Assembly: GCF_022867865.1 (NCBI RefSeq)
Contig: NZ_JALIEC010000001.1
Span: 434,001 to 498,000, forward strand
Reading direction: 5' to 3'
DNA length: 64,000 bases
From: Phaeobacter sp. J2-8
Lineage (GTDB): Bacteria; Pseudomonadota; Alphaproteobacteria; Rhodobacterales; Rhodobacteraceae
The translations under genes and the position numbers were made by a program. Below, piece after piece: positions 17,506 through 27,378 of the stretch. The notes beneath the pieces were generated by a model. It was not told the DNA's origin. It saw nothing but the letters and a program-made list of their open reading frames with translations, and ran no database searches. Position 1 is the first letter of the stretch. Each line of letters opens with the position of its first letter.

Positions 17506-18546
17506 ATGTCGGGACGACGCCTCACACAGAAGGAAATCGCCAAGCGCGCCTGCGTCAGCCAGGCCTCGGTTTCGATCGTGCTGAACGGGGCGGAGCGGGA
17601 CAGGAAACGCATTCCGGACGAGACCCGCAAACGTATCCAGAAGGTCATTGACGAGACCGGATATGTGGCCGACCCGATCGCCCGCCGCATGGCAAAGGGG
17701 CGCAACAACATCCTCGGCGTCTTCACCTATGAGCCGGCCTTTCCCCGGGCGCAGGCAGACTTCTTTGCGCCGTTTCTTTTCGGGATCGAGGCGGCGGCGC
17801 AGGAACAGGGCTACGACCTGTTGTTGATGACCTCGGCGGAACGTGACGCGAGCGGCGCAAAGCGGATTTTTGGTGAACCGAACCGGATGCGGATTGCCGA
17901 TGGCTGCCTTCTGCTGGGTCGCAAATTCGACAACCGCGATCTCGAACAATTGGTGAAGGGCGATTTTGACTATATGGCTATCGGTCGCCGCGATGATGCC
18001 GGCGGTCCGGTCGATTATGTCGGTGCCGATTACGCCGATGCGACCCGTGCGCTGACAGAGCGTGCGCGCGGGCTGGGCCATACGCATTTTGCCTATGTCG
18101 GCCAGGACGGCGGCGCGGAATCCATCGCCGACCGTTGGGCCGGGTTCAATGCCGGTCTGGCAGAGGGCGGCGCGTTGAACCTGCATATCTCAGAGGTCGG
18201 CCTGCCGGCAGAGCAGCTTCTTGCAGAGGTGCGGGCCTCGGGGGCCAGCGTCGTCTTTTTCATCGAATTGGCCGACGCCATTCCATTCAAACGCGCCGCG
18301 ACCGCAGCCGGGCTGAGCGTGCCCGGCGACCTCTCAATCGTTGTTCTGGGCAGCCACGTGCGACCCGACGACACCGGCACCCGCTTTGCCACCTATGCCA
18401 TCCCGCGCGAGGAAATGGCGCAGCGCGCCGCGACGGCGCTGATCGCCCGGCTCGAAGGGCGCGATTACGACAGGCAGTCGCTTTTGCGCTGCGACCTGAT
18501 TGAGGGTGAGACCCTCGGACCCATCAAAGAAAAGAGTGTGACGTGA
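17506..18546 (+). CDS. LacI-family transcriptional regulator
   Basis: 346 residues. The N-terminal LacI helix-turn-helix reads LTQKEIAKRACVSQASVSIVLNG, with the hinge helix at GYVADPIARRMAKGR; the sugar-binding-fold effector domain covers about 65-340. It has the usual family length. It most likely represses the operon downstream in the absence of the transported compound and also its own promoter through 17465-17492. The stop overlaps the GTG start of the next gene (GTGA), so regulator and structural genes are co-transcribed. Confidence 0.9.
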   Translation: MSGRRLTQKEIAKRACVSQASVSIVLNGAERDRKRIPDETRKRIQKVIDETGYVADPIARRMAKGRNNILGVFTYEPAFPRAQADFFAPFLFGIEAAAQEQGYDLLLMTSAERDASGAKRIFGEPNRMRIADGCLLLGRKFDNRDLEQLVKGDFDYMAIGRRDDAGGPVDYVGADYADATRALTERARGLGHTHFAYVGQDGGAESIADRWAGFNAGLAEGGALNLHISEVGLPAEQLLAEVRASGASVVFFIELADAIPFKRAATAAGLSVPGDLSIVVLGSHVRPDDTGTRFATYAIPREEMAQRAATALIARLEGRDYDRQSLLRCDLIEGETLGPIKEKSVT

Positions 18547-20153
18547 AAGAATTGAAGACCGATATCGCGATCATCGGCGCTGGCGTCGGTGGTGTTGCCG
18601 CCGCGCTGGGCGCCCTGAGATCTGGCCGCAGCGTTGTGATGACCGAACCCTACGAATGGATTGGTGGCCAGCTGACCAGCCAGGCCGTGCCCTCTGACGA
18701 GCATTCCTGGATCGAGCAGTTTGGCGGGTCCCGGACCTACCGCGAGCTGCGCACCGCGATCCGGCAGTTCTATCGCGATTATTATCCCTTGACCGAAGGT
18801 GCCCGCAATTGGGGTGATCTGAACCCCGGCGCCGGCTGGGTCAGCCGGATGTGTGTCGAACCGCGCGTGCCCGTCGCGATCATGGAAGCCTGGTTGATGC
18901 CCTATATCGGCTCCGGCCTGGCTGACGTTGTTGAAACCCTATGAACCCGTCGCCGCCGAGATGGAGGGCGACCGGGTGCGCGCCGTGACCGTGCAACATG
19001 TGCACTCTGGCGATCAGGTCCAGATTGAAGCAGCTTATGTGATCGACGCCACCGAGCTGGGCGATCTGTTGCCGTTGACCGGCACCGATTATGTCACCGG
19101 CTTCGAAAGCCAGGCCGAGACCGGCGAGCCAAGCGCACCATCCGAGGCGCAGCCCGACAACCAGCAGGCGGTGTCGATCTGTTTCGCGGTCGATCATGTC
19201 GACGGCAACCACGTGATCGACAAGCCGGCGAATATGATTACTGGCGCAAGGTACAGCCGGACTTCTGGGGCGGGCCGCTGATTGGTTTCAAATCGCCCAA
19301 TCCCCGCACGCTGGAAACTGCGACCCGAAGCTTCACACCCAACCCCGGCGACAACCCGCTGTTGGTTGATGCCGATCAGCGCCGCAATCCCGGCGACGGC
19401 AACCTCTGGACCTTCCGGCGCATCGCCGCGCGCGAAAACTTCGTCAAGGGTGCCTATGCCTCGGACGTCTGCCTCGTGAACTGGCCGATGATCGACTATT
19501 TCGAGGAGCCGATCATTGATTGCACCAAAGCAGAATTCGACACCCGCATCGCCCGCGCGGCAGAGCTGTCTTATTCCGTCTTCTACTGGCTCCAGACCGA
19601 GGCACCGCGCGAAGATGGCGGTCAGGGTTTCCCCGGCCTGCGTCTGCGCGGCGACGTCACTGGCACCGATCACGGGCTGGCCATGGCCCCCTATATCCGC
19701 GAGGCGCGGCGCATCCGGGCGGTCACCACCATTGTGGAACAGGATCTGTCTTACGAGGTGCGCGGCGAGGCGGGTGCCGTGAACTATCGCGACAGCGTTG
19801 GCACCGGCATGTACCGGATCGACCTGCACCCTTCGACCGGGGGCGACAATTACGTCGACGTGCCGTCCTGTCCGTTTGAAATTCCGCTGGGCGCGATGCT
19901 GCCGAAGGAACGTTCGAACCTGCTGCCCGCGGGCAAGAACATCGGCACCACCCATATCACCAACGGCTGCTATCGCCTGCATCCGGTGGAATGGAACATC
20001 GGCGAGGTTGCGGGCCTTTTGGCGGCGCATTGCCTCAACGAAGGCACCGACCCGCATGCCGTACAGGGTGACGACCCGAAACTGGCGGCTTTCCAGGAGC
20101 TTCTGCGCCAGCAAGGCGTCGAAACCCGCTGGCCCGATGTGCGCGGCTATTAA
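18543..20153 (+). pseudogene. FAD-dependent oxidoreductase (FAD_oxidored family), two frameshifts
   Basis: The N-terminal part has the dinucleotide-binding motif DIAIIGAGVGGVAAALGAL and EWIGGQLTSQAVPSDEH, typical of the FAD_oxidored family (about 530 residues). The frame is lost near 18919; similarity continues in the +1 frame (LTLLKPYEPVAAEM...GTDYVTGFESQAETGEPSAP). It returns to the first frame near 19230 (YDYWRKVQPDFWGG) and runs to 20153. The second break fits GCGGAA read as GCGAA. The two changes compensate, so either the protein is dead or the sequence has two errors. It probably oxidises the compound imported by the adjacent ABC system. Confidence 0.8.
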
Positions 20154-20186
20154 ACAAAAAGACAAACATTCCAGGGAGGAAACCAC

Positions 20187-21428
20187 ATGAACCGACTGAC
20201 ACCCCTTGCCGTTCTGGCAATGACCACCGCGCTGGCGGGCGCGGCCAGCGCGCAGGACCTGCGCATGACAATCTGGAGCGCGAACGAGGCGCATCTCGCG
20301 GTTTTCAACGAGATCGCCGACAGTTTTACCGCCGATCGCCCCGACGTGAGCGTGACCTTCGAGTCGCTGCCCTTTGCCAGCTACACCACCACGCTCACCA
20401 CCCAGATCGCTGGCGGCAACCCGCCCGATCTGGCCTGGATTCTCGAACGCACGGCGGCGGATTTCGTTAACTCCGGCATCCTTGCGCCGTTGAACGAAAC
20501 TTTCAGCAATACCGAAGGTTTCGACTATGGCGACATGATCGAAAAGCCGACAGAGCTTTGGCGGCGCGATGGAGAGCTTTATGCGGTGCCGTTCTCGACC
20601 TCGCCGCTGGCGATCTTTGCCAATACCGATCTGATCGAAGCCGCCGGCGCCCGCACCCCGGCGGACCTGATCGCGGCCGGTGAATGGACCTGGGACAACG
20701 CCATGGCCACGGCGGCCAAGGTGGCCGAGGGCGACAAGGACGGCATCATCGTTCGCGACTTCAACTACCAGACCTGGCAGAACCTTGCCGCGATCTGGCG
20801 CGGTTGGGATGCTTCGCCCTGGAGCGCCGATGGCGATACCTGCGGCTTTGCCGACCCGGAAATGGTTGCGGCCATGACCTTTATCCACGGGGCCATTTTC
20901 GAAGACGGTGCCATTCCCGGTCCGGGCGAAAGCGTTGATTTCTTTGCCGGTGACGCCGCCATGAGCATCACCCAGATCTCGCGCGCCTCGCTCTTGCCCA
21001 AGGGCGACGATGCTTTCGCCTGGGATCTGGTGCCGCTGCCCGCTGGCCCCGCCGGTGAATATTCGGTGATCGGTCAGGCCGCCATTGGCGTGTTTGAGGA
21101 CAGCGAGAACTCCGATCTTGCGGTCGACTTTCTTGCGCATATGACCAACCCGGAAAACTCGGCCAAACTGGCACAATTCTTTCCGCCGATCCGCCAGAGC
21201 CTGCTCAATGCTGACACGCTGGGGGCCACAAACCCGCTGCTGACGCCCGCGATGATCGAAAACGTCGTGGTCCAGGGTATCGCCCGTGGCGGCGTGCTGC
21301 CGGTGCATGAAGGTTATTCGGAAATCCAGCAATTGGTGCGCGCCGAGCTTGATGCGCTCTGGCAGCCGGATGCAGATGTCGAAGCGGTGCTGGGGGCGGT
21401 TTGCCGCTCTATCCAGCCGCTGCTGTAA
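20187..21428 (+). CDS. Extracellular solute-binding protein, sugar ABC type (family 1)
   Basis: 413 residues beginning with a Sec signal (LTPLAVLAMTTALAGAASAQD). The body is a family 1 carbohydrate-binding protein with IAGGNPPDLAWI, YAVPFSTSPLAIFANTDLIE and a C-terminal lobe ending in a disulfide-capable cysteine. It captures the substrate in the periplasm for the permeases that follow. A ribosome site (GGGAGGA) precedes the start. The ligand is unknown, but the binding-protein class, LacI regulator and neighbours point to a sugar or sugar derivative. Confidence 0.9.
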   Translation: MNRLTPLAVLAMTTALAGAASAQDLRMTIWSANEAHLAVFNEIADSFTADRPDVSVTFESLPFASYTTTLTTQIAGGNPPDLAWILERTAADFVNSGILAPLNETFSNTEGFDYGDMIEKPTELWRRDGELYAVPFSTSPLAIFANTDLIEAAGARTPADLIAAGEWTWDNAMATAAKVAEGDKDGIIVRDFNYQTWQNLAAIWRGWDASPWSADGDTCGFADPEMVAAMTFIHGAIFEDGAIPGPGESVDFFAGDAAMSITQISRASLLPKGDDAFAWDLVPLPAGPAGEYSVIGQAAIGVFEDSENSDLAVDFLAHMTNPENSAKLAQFFPPIRQSLLNADTLGATNPLLTPAMIENVVVQGIARGGVLPVHEGYSEIQQLVRAELDALWQPDADVEAVLGAVCRSIQPLL

Positions 21429-21446
21429 GGGAGCAAAGGCAAGCTG

Positions 21447-22376
21447 ATGACTGTCGTGGCCACCCATTCCGATCCACCCCGTCGCAAGCGCGTCTTCTGG
21501 ACGATGGACCGCCGCGACAGTCTTGTCGGTTATCTTTTCATCGCGCCGCAGGTGCTGGGCATCTGTATCTTCGTGCTCCTGCCGCTGGCGCTGGTGTTCT
21601 GGTATTCGTTGCATGAATGGAACGTGCTGGCGCGCACCTTCCGCTTTACCGGCACCGAGAATTACCAGCGTCTGCTCTCTGATCCCGGCCTGCTCAAGGT
21701 GCTGGGGGCGACGGGCATCTTCTCGGTCTTCCTCGTCGTGTTCAACATGTCGCTGGCGCTTCTGCTGGCGGTGCTGCTGAACCAGAAACTGCGCGGCATC
21801 ACCATCTTCCGCACGTTGTTCTTTTCACCCGTCGTGGTGTCGCTGGTCGCCTGGACCATCGTCTGGAGCTTTCTGTTGCAAAACAACGGTGGGCTGAACG
21901 GCATCCTTCAGGTCGTGGGGATCGAAGGGCCGAACTGGCTGCGCAATCCGACCACGGCAATGATCTCGGTCGTGGTGGTGCAGGTATTCAAAAACGTCGG
22001 GCTGAACATGATCCTGTTTCTTGCCGCCCTTCAGGGTGTGCCAAAAGAGCTTTACGAGGCCGCCCGCGTTGACGGTATCCCCGCCGTTGCCCAGTTCCGC
22101 CGCATCACCCTGCCGATGATCAGCCCGACGGTGCTTCTGACCTCGATCATCACCATCGTTGGCTCGCTTCAGGTCTTTGCCCAGATCGCCGTGCTGACCA
22201 AGGGCGGGCCCGGCATGTCGACCACGGTGCTGGTCTACTATCTCTATCAACAGGCCTTCGAATTCCACAAATTCGGCTATGGCGCGACCCTGTCGATCCT
22301 GCTGTTCCTGATCGTCGCGGTGCTGACCTTCGTGCAATGGCAAATGCGCAAGAGGATTGTCTTCTATGAAAAGTGA
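21447..22376 (+). CDS. Sugar ABC transporter permease (MalF-like)
   Basis: 309 residues with six membrane helices; the first follows DSLVGYLFIAPQVLGI. The ATPase-contact EAA loop is ELYEAARVDGIPAVAQFRRITLPMISPT near residues 203-230. It is the first of two inner-membrane subunits and lies 18 bases after the binding-protein gene, overlapping the next permease by 11 bases. Confidence 0.9.
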   Translation: MTVVATHSDPPRRKRVFWTMDRRDSLVGYLFIAPQVLGICIFVLLPLALVFWYSLHEWNVLARTFRFTGTENYQRLLSDPGLLKVLGATGIFSVFLVVFNMSLALLLAVLLNQKLRGITIFRTLFFSPVVVSLVAWTIVWSFLLQNNGGLNGILQVVGIEGPNWLRNPTTAMISVVVVQVFKNVGLNMILFLAALQGVPKELYEAARVDGIPAVAQFRRITLPMISPTVLLTSIITIVGSLQVFAQIAVLTKGGPGMSTTVLVYYLYQQAFEFHKFGYGATLSILLFLIVAVLTFVQWQMRKRIVFYEK

Positions 22377-23208
22377 TCTCTCGCCCCGGATGAAGGTGGC
22401 GGTTTACGGGCTGATGCTGGTGCTGCTGATCCCCTTTGTCTTTCCGACCTGGTGGATGGTGACCTCTTCGGTCAAGCCGATTTCGGACATCTTTGCCTTC
22501 CCGCCTGAAATCATTCCCAGCCGCTTTGATTTCTCGACCTATCGTCAGGCATTCGAGTTGCAGCCCTTTGCCCAGCAATACTGGAACTCGGCCTATATCG
22601 CGGCCATCGTCACCTGCGGCACGCTGCTGTTTTCGGCGATGGCGGGCTATGCCTTTGCCCGGATTGATTTCCCCTTTGCCAATGCGCTTTTCATGGTGCT
22701 GCTGGTGGGGCTTTTGATCCCGTCCGAGGTGACCATCGTGCCGCTGTTCCAGATCTTCCTTGGCTGGGACATGATCAACACCCATTGGCCGCTGATCCTT
22801 GTGCCGGTCTTTGGCGCGCCGTCGGTTTTTGCCACCTTCGTGATGCGGCAATTCTTTATCGCCCTGCCGAAAGAGCTGGAAGAAGCGGCGCGCGTTGACG
22901 GGCTGGGACGGTTCAAGATCTTCTGGACCATCGCCCTGCCGCTGGCGAAACCCGCCCTTGGTGCGGTGGCGATCTTTACCTTCCTGCATTCCTGGAACCT
23001 TTATCTCGAACCCATTGTGTTCCTCTCTTCCCCCGAGAAATTCACCCTGCCGCAGGCACTGACCCAGTTCACCGACGCCTATGGTGGCGCGATGTGGAAC
23101 ATCCAGCTTGCCGCCGCGACGATGACCGCGATCCCTGTGCTCATCGTTTTTGTCATAGCCCAGCGCCAGTTCGTCGAAGGGCTGGCCCATACCGGATTGA
23201 AAGGCTGA
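22366..23208 (+). CDS. Sugar ABC transporter permease (MalG-like)
   Basis: 280 residues with six membrane helices; the EAA loop reads [33 protein letters not shown] take the ATG at 22366, inside the end of the upstream permease gene; a TTG at 22357 is an alternative. It pairs with the preceding permease to form the channel and is followed after 2 bases by the ATPase gene. Confidence 0.9.
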   Translation: MKSDLSPRMKVAVYGLMLVLLIPFVFPTWWMVTSSVKPISDIFAFPPEIIPSRFDFSTYRQAFELQPFAQQYWNSAYIAAIVTCGTLLFSAMAGYAFARIDFPFANALFMVLLVGLLIPSEVTIVPLFQIFLGWDMINTHWPLILVPVFGAPSVFATFVMRQFFIALPKELEEAARVDGLGRFKIFWTIALPLAKPALGAVAIFTFLHSWNLYLEPIVFLSSPEKFTLPQALTQFTDAYGGAMWNIQLAAATMTAIPVLIVFVIAQRQFVEGLAHTGLKG

Positions 23209-23210
23209 TC

Positions 23211-24266
23211 ATGGCCCCCGTGACCTTTTCCAATGTGCAGAAATCCTATGGTGTTCATCCCGTGATCCACGGTGTCGACATCGACATTGCCGATGGTGAA
23301 TTCGTTGTGCTGGTAGGCCCTTCGGGCTGTGGTAAATCCACGCTCCTGCGGATGCTGGCGGGGCTTGAGACGATCAGCGATGGCGACATCGTCATCGACG
23401 ACACCGTGGTCAACGACCTGGAGCCAAAGCAACGCGATATCGCGATGGTGTTCCAGAATTACGCGCTTTATCCACATATGACGGTCGCGGACAACATGGG
23501 CTTTTCGCTGCATCATCGCGGGGCATCCAAGACCGAGATCAAGGAGCGGGTCGATTGGGCCGCCGGTATTCTTGGGCTTGATACCTATCTCGAACGTCGC
23601 CCCGGCCAGCTCTCTGGCGGGCAGCGTCAGCGGGTGGCGATGGGCCGGGCCATCGTGCGCGACCCCAAGGTGTTCCTGTTTGACGAACCGCTGTCGAACC
23701 TTGATGCCAAGCTGCGCGTTGTCATGCGCGGAGAGATCAAGGCCCTGCATCAGAAGCTGAAAACCACGACGATCTATGTCACCCATGACCAGGTCGAGGC
23801 GATGACCATGGCCGACAAGATCGTGGTGCTGAACGGTGGCCGGATCGAACAGATCGGCAGCCCGCTTGATCTTTACGACAATCCGGTCAACCAATTCGTC
23901 GCCGCCTTCATCGGCTCGCCCTCGATGAATTTCATCGAAGGTCACGTAGAGGGCGCGAATTTCGTGACCGGTGATGCCCAGTTGCCCGCACCCACGGCGC
24001 TGCCCAATGGCAAACCGGTGGTCTACGGCGTGCGGCCCGAACATTTCCGGCTGGACCCCGCGGGTGGCATCAAAGCCGAGGTTGTGGTGGTAGAGCCGAT
24101 GGGCTCTGAAACCCAGGTGACGATGCAGATCGCCGGTCAGAACGTCTTTGGCATCTTTCGCGAACGGGTCTCGGCCCGACCGGGCGAGGTGCTGACCCTT
24201 GGCGTGGATCAGGCCCATACCCATCTCTTCGATGCGGGTTCCGGCCTGCGGCTGTCGGCGGCCTGA
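23211..24266 (+). CDS. ABC transporter ATP-binding protein (UgpC/MsmK type)
   Basis: 351 residues. Walker A is GPSGCGKST, the Q-loop is [13 protein letters not shown], the signature is [14 protein letters not shown], Walker B is [13 protein letters not shown], and the switch histidine is in [12 protein letters not shown]-terminal TOBE-like domain ([12 protein letters not shown]) is typical of sugar importers of the MalK class. It energises the two permeases encoded upstream. Confidence 0.92.
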   Translation: MAPVTFSNVQKSYGVHPVIHGVDIDIADGEFVVLVGPSGCGKSTLLRMLAGLETISDGDIVIDDTVVNDLEPKQRDIAMVFQNYALYPHMTVADNMGFSLHHRGASKTEIKERVDWAAGILGLDTYLERRPGQLSGGQRQRVAMGRAIVRDPKVFLFDEPLSNLDAKLRVVMRGEIKALHQKLKTTTIYVTHDQVEAMTMADKIVVLNGGRIEQIGSPLDLYDNPVNQFVAAFIGSPSMNFIEGHVEGANFVTGDAQLPAPTALPNGKPVVYGVRPEHFRLDPAGGIKAEVVVVEPMGSETQVTMQIAGQNVFGIFRERVSARPGEVLTLGVDQAHTHLFDAGSGLRLSAA

Positions 24267-24275
24267 GCTCGCGTC

Positions 24276-25280
24276 ATGCGCAAACCGCCGCTGCTTTTCG
24301 CGATGGATCCGGGCCTGACCGAACGGGTGTTGCGCACCGATGCGCTGGCCCGGTTGGGCGCGGCTTGTGAGGTTCTGGATACCACCCGCCATACCGGCTG
24401 GGACAGCGCCGCCGCGTTGCTGCCACGGGTTGAGGTGCTGGTGACCGGCTGGGGCTGTGCGCCGCTTGACGCCTGCGTGCTGGACCGCGCGCCAAACCTG
24501 CGCCTGATCGCGCATACCGCCGGGTCGGTCAAACGGTTGCTTGTGGATTCCGGGGTCTTTGAGCGTGGCATTGCCGTGACCACCGCCGCCGATGCCAATG
24601 CGGTGCCGGTGGCGGAATACACCCTTGCCGCGATCCTTATGGCCAACAAACAAGTGTTTCGCCTGCGCGAGCTTTATCGGCAGGGGCGGTCGCGCGAGTT
24701 GACCGATCCGCTTGCCGCCGGGGCGATCGGCAATCTTGGCAAACGGGTTGGTATTGTTGGCGCCTCGCGGATCGGGCGGCTGGTCGTCGACAGGCTCCGG
24801 GGTTTTGACCTCGACGTGCTGATCCACGATCCTTTTCTGCCCGCCGACGATCCGATCCGCGCCACCGCCCGGCAGGTTGATCTGGCCGAGGTGATGACCG
24901 CCGACGTGGTGTCGCTGCATGCGCCGTTGCTGCCCGCCACCCGCGGCATGATCGGCGCACGGGAACTGGCACTGATGTGCGATGGTGCCACACTGATCAA
25001 TACCGCGCGCGGTGCCATCGTTGACCAAGCGGCGCTGATCGCCGAGCTGACCTCTGGCCGGTTGAACGCCGTGCTGGACGTGACCTTTCCCGAGGTGCCG
25101 GAACCCGTCTCGCCACTTTATGACCTGCCGAACGTCTTTCTCACCCCGCATGCGGCGGGCGCGTTGGGGACCGAACAGGCGCGGCTTGGGGATCTGGTGG
25201 CGGCGGAGGTGGCCCGCTTCTGCGCCGGTCAACCGCTGCGCCATGCGCTGACCGCCGAAACCTACGCCCGCACCGCCTGA
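24276..25280 (+). CDS. D-isomer-specific 2-hydroxyacid dehydrogenase
   Basis: 334 residues. The NAD-binding segment GKRVGIVGASRIGRLVVDRL lies near residue 150, and VSLHAPLLPATRGMIG, LINTARGAIVDQAAL and the catalytic-histidine region FLTPHAAGAL follow in family order. These enzymes interconvert 2-oxo and D-2-hydroxy acids with NAD(P). It lies 9 bases after the ATPase gene, so it should act on a breakdown product of the imported compound. The exact substrate is not deducible. Confidence 0.88.
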   Translation: MRKPPLLFAMDPGLTERVLRTDALARLGAACEVLDTTRHTGWDSAAALLPRVEVLVTGWGCAPLDACVLDRAPNLRLIAHTAGSVKRLLVDSGVFERGIAVTTAADANAVPVAEYTLAAILMANKQVFRLRELYRQGRSRELTDPLAAGAIGNLGKRVGIVGASRIGRLVVDRLRGFDLDVLIHDPFLPADDPIRATARQVDLAEVMTADVVSLHAPLLPATRGMIGARELALMCDGATLINTARGAIVDQAALIAELTSGRLNAVLDVTFPEVPEPVSPLYDLPNVFLTPHAAGALGTEQARLGDLVAAEVARFCAGQPLRHALTAETYARTA

Positions 25281-25296
25281 TTCAGAGGAGCCTGTG

Positions 25297-25971
25297 ATGC
25301 CCAAACCCCGCGCGCTGATCGTTCATGGTGGTCTGGAACTGCACCAGCCGCGACAAGGCGCCGAGAAGGTCGCCGACATGCTGAGCATGAGCGGCATGGA
25401 TGTGACGGTGAGTGACGACGCCAATGCCCTTGTTACTCGGGACGTCGCGCAGATGGCGCTGGTGGTGCCGGTGATCACCGGTGGCACCATGCCGCGCGAA
25501 AAAATCACCCCGTTGCTGGATGCCCTGCGCAATGGCACCGGCATGGCGGGCTATCACCACTGCATGTCGACGACATTCCGCGACGTGCCGCAGTTTCGCT
25601 ATGCCGCCGGATGTACCTGGGTCGCCCATCCCGGCAACATCATGCGCTACCGCGTGCGCGTCACCCGCCCCGATGATCCGATCATGGCCGGAATTGCGGA
25701 TTTCGACCACATGTCAGAGCAATATTATATGCATTACGATCCGGCGGTGGAGGTGCTGGCCGAGACGACCTTTTCCGGGGCGCATCATCCCTGGCGCACC
25801 AACGTGGTGATGCCGGTGACCTTCAAAACGCATTATGGCGCTGGGCGCATCTTCTTTACCGCGCTGGGCCACACGGCGGACGAGCTTGACCTCGCCAATG
25901 TGCGCCAGATGTTGCATCGCGGGCTGCTCTGGTCGGCCGGTATGTCCGTTGAAAAATCGGGCTTTGCCTAG
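25297..25971 (+). CDS. ThuA-like protein
   Basis: 224 residues of the ThuA family, a glutamine-amidotransferase-like fold. Characteristic segments are LIVHGGLELHQP, GTGMAGYHHCMSTTFRD, WVAHPGN and the end FFTALGHTADELDLANVRQML. ThuA proteins accompany trehalose/disaccharide and 3-keto-sugar catabolism, but their reaction is poorly defined. I start at ATG 25297 (GGAG seven bases upstream), with GTG 25294 as an alternative. It is the last gene of the LacI operon. Confidence 0.85.
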   Translation: MPKPRALIVHGGLELHQPRQGAEKVADMLSMSGMDVTVSDDANALVTRDVAQMALVVPVITGGTMPREKITPLLDALRNGTGMAGYHHCMSTTFRDVPQFRYAAGCTWVAHPGNIMRYRVRVTRPDDPIMAGIADFDHMSEQYYMHYDPAVEVLAETTFSGAHHPWRTNVVMPVTFKTHYGAGRIFFTALGHTADELDLANVRQMLHRGLLWSAGMSVEKSGFA

Positions 25972-26000
25972 GCACCGGGTCATTTCGCCGCCTATGCGGG

Positions 26001-26032
26001 CGGCGCCAGGAAGATACATTTTCCTGACGCCG
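26001..26032. terminator. Bidirectional hairpin between convergent genes
   Basis: CGGCGCCAGGAA (26001-26012) and TTCCTGACGCCG (26021-26032) pair with one G-U. It lies between the ends of the ThuA and quinone-oxidoreductase genes. No long T-run is present, so strength is uncertain. Confidence 0.5.
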
Positions 26033-26064
26033 CTCCTTGTGTTGTGTCGCCAAAAGGCTTGCTA

Positions 26065-27051
26065 TCAGACGTCTACGACGACCTTCCCAATCGCTTTGCC
26101 GCTGCCAAGGCGGGCATAGGCCGCGCCAACCTGTTCGAACCCAAAACGTTCTTCGTCCAGCAACGGTTTGACCGCGCCTGCGTCCACCAGTTCGGCCAGT
26201 TTGGCCAGAATATCGCCGTGCACCTGACGGTTCACGTTGGCCAGCATCGGCAGCAGCATGAATACGATATGCAGTGACAGACCTTTGAAATGTGCGGGGG
26301 ACAGGTCGATTTCCAACAAGGCCACGGTGGTCACCACCTGGGCATTCAGCGCCGCCGCTTCGAAGGAATTGGTCATATTGGGGCCGCCGACCGCGTCAAA
26401 GATCATGTCAAAGCCTGCGCCACCGGTCTGGGCCGCGACATAATCGGCGATCTTTTCCTTCATGAAATCAATCGGCGTTGCGCCGTATCCCTTGATGACA
26501 TCCATTTGCGCATCGCCGGTGCCCGTTGCCGAGACTTCGGCCCCCAGGTGCTTGGCGATCTGAATGGCAAGATGCCCGACGCCGCCAGCGCCGCCCTGCA
26601 CCAGAACCTTTTGCCCCGCTGTGACGCCCGCACGGTGCAGGCCCTCATAGGCCGTGATGCCGACCAACGGCATGGCGGCGGCTTCGCGCATGGACAGGGA
26701 TTTGGGTTTATGGGCGATCAGCTGGGCGTCAGCGACCATGTATTCGGCCAACGCGCCTTGCAGATCGGCCAGACCACCCGCGCAGCCATAGATCTCATCG
26801 CCGACGGCAAAACCTGTGACGCCTTCGCCGACCTCTTCGATGACCCCGGCGAAATCCATACCCAACACGGCGGGCAGGGCCGGCGACAAAGGCAGGTCGC
26901 TGCCCATGTTCTTGATCATTGTATCAACCGTGTTGATGCTGGTGGCATGCACACGCAGGACAACGTGGCCGGCGGTGACCGCAGGGCGATCCAGCTCGGC
27001 CAGTTCAAAGGCTGCATCGGGACCGTAGGAGGTGAGTGTCATGGTTTTCAT
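26065..27051 (-). CDS. Zinc-independent alcohol dehydrogenase / quinone oxidoreductase-like protein
   Basis: 328 residues of the medium-chain dehydrogenase family, zeta-crystallin-like. The GroES-like N-terminal domain contains ATSINTVDTMIKN and AVLGMDFAGVIEEVGEGV. The NADPH-binding motif is VLVQGGAGGVGHLAIQIAK near residue 148. Structural and catalytic zinc cysteines are absent, as in quinone reductases. It is monocistronic with a ~330-base promoter region containing a LysR-type motif shared with the lysR gene 11 kb away. It probably reduces an enone or quinone with NADPH. Confidence 0.88.
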   Translation of the reverse strand: MKTMTLTSYGPDAAFELAELDRPAVTAGHVVLRVHATSINTVDTMIKNMGSDLPLSPALPAVLGMDFAGVIEEVGEGVTGFAVGDEIYGCAGGLADLQGALAEYMVADAQLIAHKPKSLSMREAAAMPLVGITAYEGLHRAGVTAGQKVLVQGGAGGVGHLAIQIAKHLGAEVSATGTGDAQMDVIKGYGATPIDFMKEKIADYVAAQTGGAGFDMIFDAVGGPNMTNSFEAAALNAQVVTTVALLEIDLSPAHFKGLSLHIVFMLLPMLANVNRQVHGDILAKLAELVDAGAVKPLLDEERFGFEQVGAAYARLGSGKAIGKVVVDV

Positions 27052-27136
27052 CGGGGTGCTCCAGTTGATGAATTTGCTCCCTGCTGTCTAACTGAACGCG
27101 AAAATATGTTTAATTGAGCAATGCAAATCATCAGTT

Positions 27137-27156
27137 TTTAGGTTTTGCATATAAAT
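27137..27156. promoter_or_regulatory. LysR-type binding box upstream of the quinone oxidoreductase
   Basis: TTTAGGTTTTGCATATAAAT matches 38255-38274, before the lysR start, at 19 of 20 bases. The TTTTA-N11-TAAAT layout fits the T-N11-A LysR consensus. It lies 85 bases before the oxidoreductase start. Confidence 0.6.
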
Positions 27157-27233
27157 TGTGGGATTCCGCCCCTCATTGGGCGATTCCGGGGATTGGTGCA
27201 ATTGCGTCTCCCGGAAGGGGCGGATGTCTTGAT

Positions 27234-27264
27234 CTGTCTCAAACTGTCTCAGCCTGAGACAGTT
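27234..27264. promoter_or_regulatory. TGTCTCA repeats, candidate upstream activator site of the AcoR-like protein
   Basis: CTGTCTCA at 27234-27241 is followed by AACTGTCTCA (27242-27251), GCC, and TGAGACAGTT (27255-27264): a 10-bp perfect dyad plus one direct copy, 115 bases before the E1 alpha start. The position suits an enhancer for the AcoR-like activator encoded at the other end of the operon. Confidence 0.55.
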
Positions 27265-27378
27265 AAGCCGCCTGCGCCCCAGCCCGCAAATGTTCTGATT
27301 GTTGAAGGGCAGCCGGTCTCGCAGGTTTCTCCATGAACTTATGTGGCACGCCGCCACTGACTACGGGAGGAGGAGTTC

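Larger units (their letters stand above)
27052..27378. other. Divergent regulatory region, quinone oxidoreductase / dehydrogenase operon
   Basis: About 327 bases separating two divergent transcription units. It contains the LysR-type box at 27137-27156 on the left half and the TGTCTCA enhancer-like repeats at 27234-27264 on the right half. GGGAGGAGGAG (27365-27375) is the ribosome site of the E1 alpha gene. TGGCACG near 27342 resembles a sigma-54 -24 element, but the matching -12 GC is missing. Confidence 0.5.

Noticed and set aside
19194-21614. Very long minus-strand open frame opposite the sugar-binding-protein gene
   Set aside because: A shadow of high-GC coding sequence; no signal, domain or ribosome site.
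27330-27366. Sigma-54 promoter TGGCACG before the E1 alpha gene
   Set aside because: The -24 half is good but the -12 GC is absent and the start would fall inside the ribosome site.
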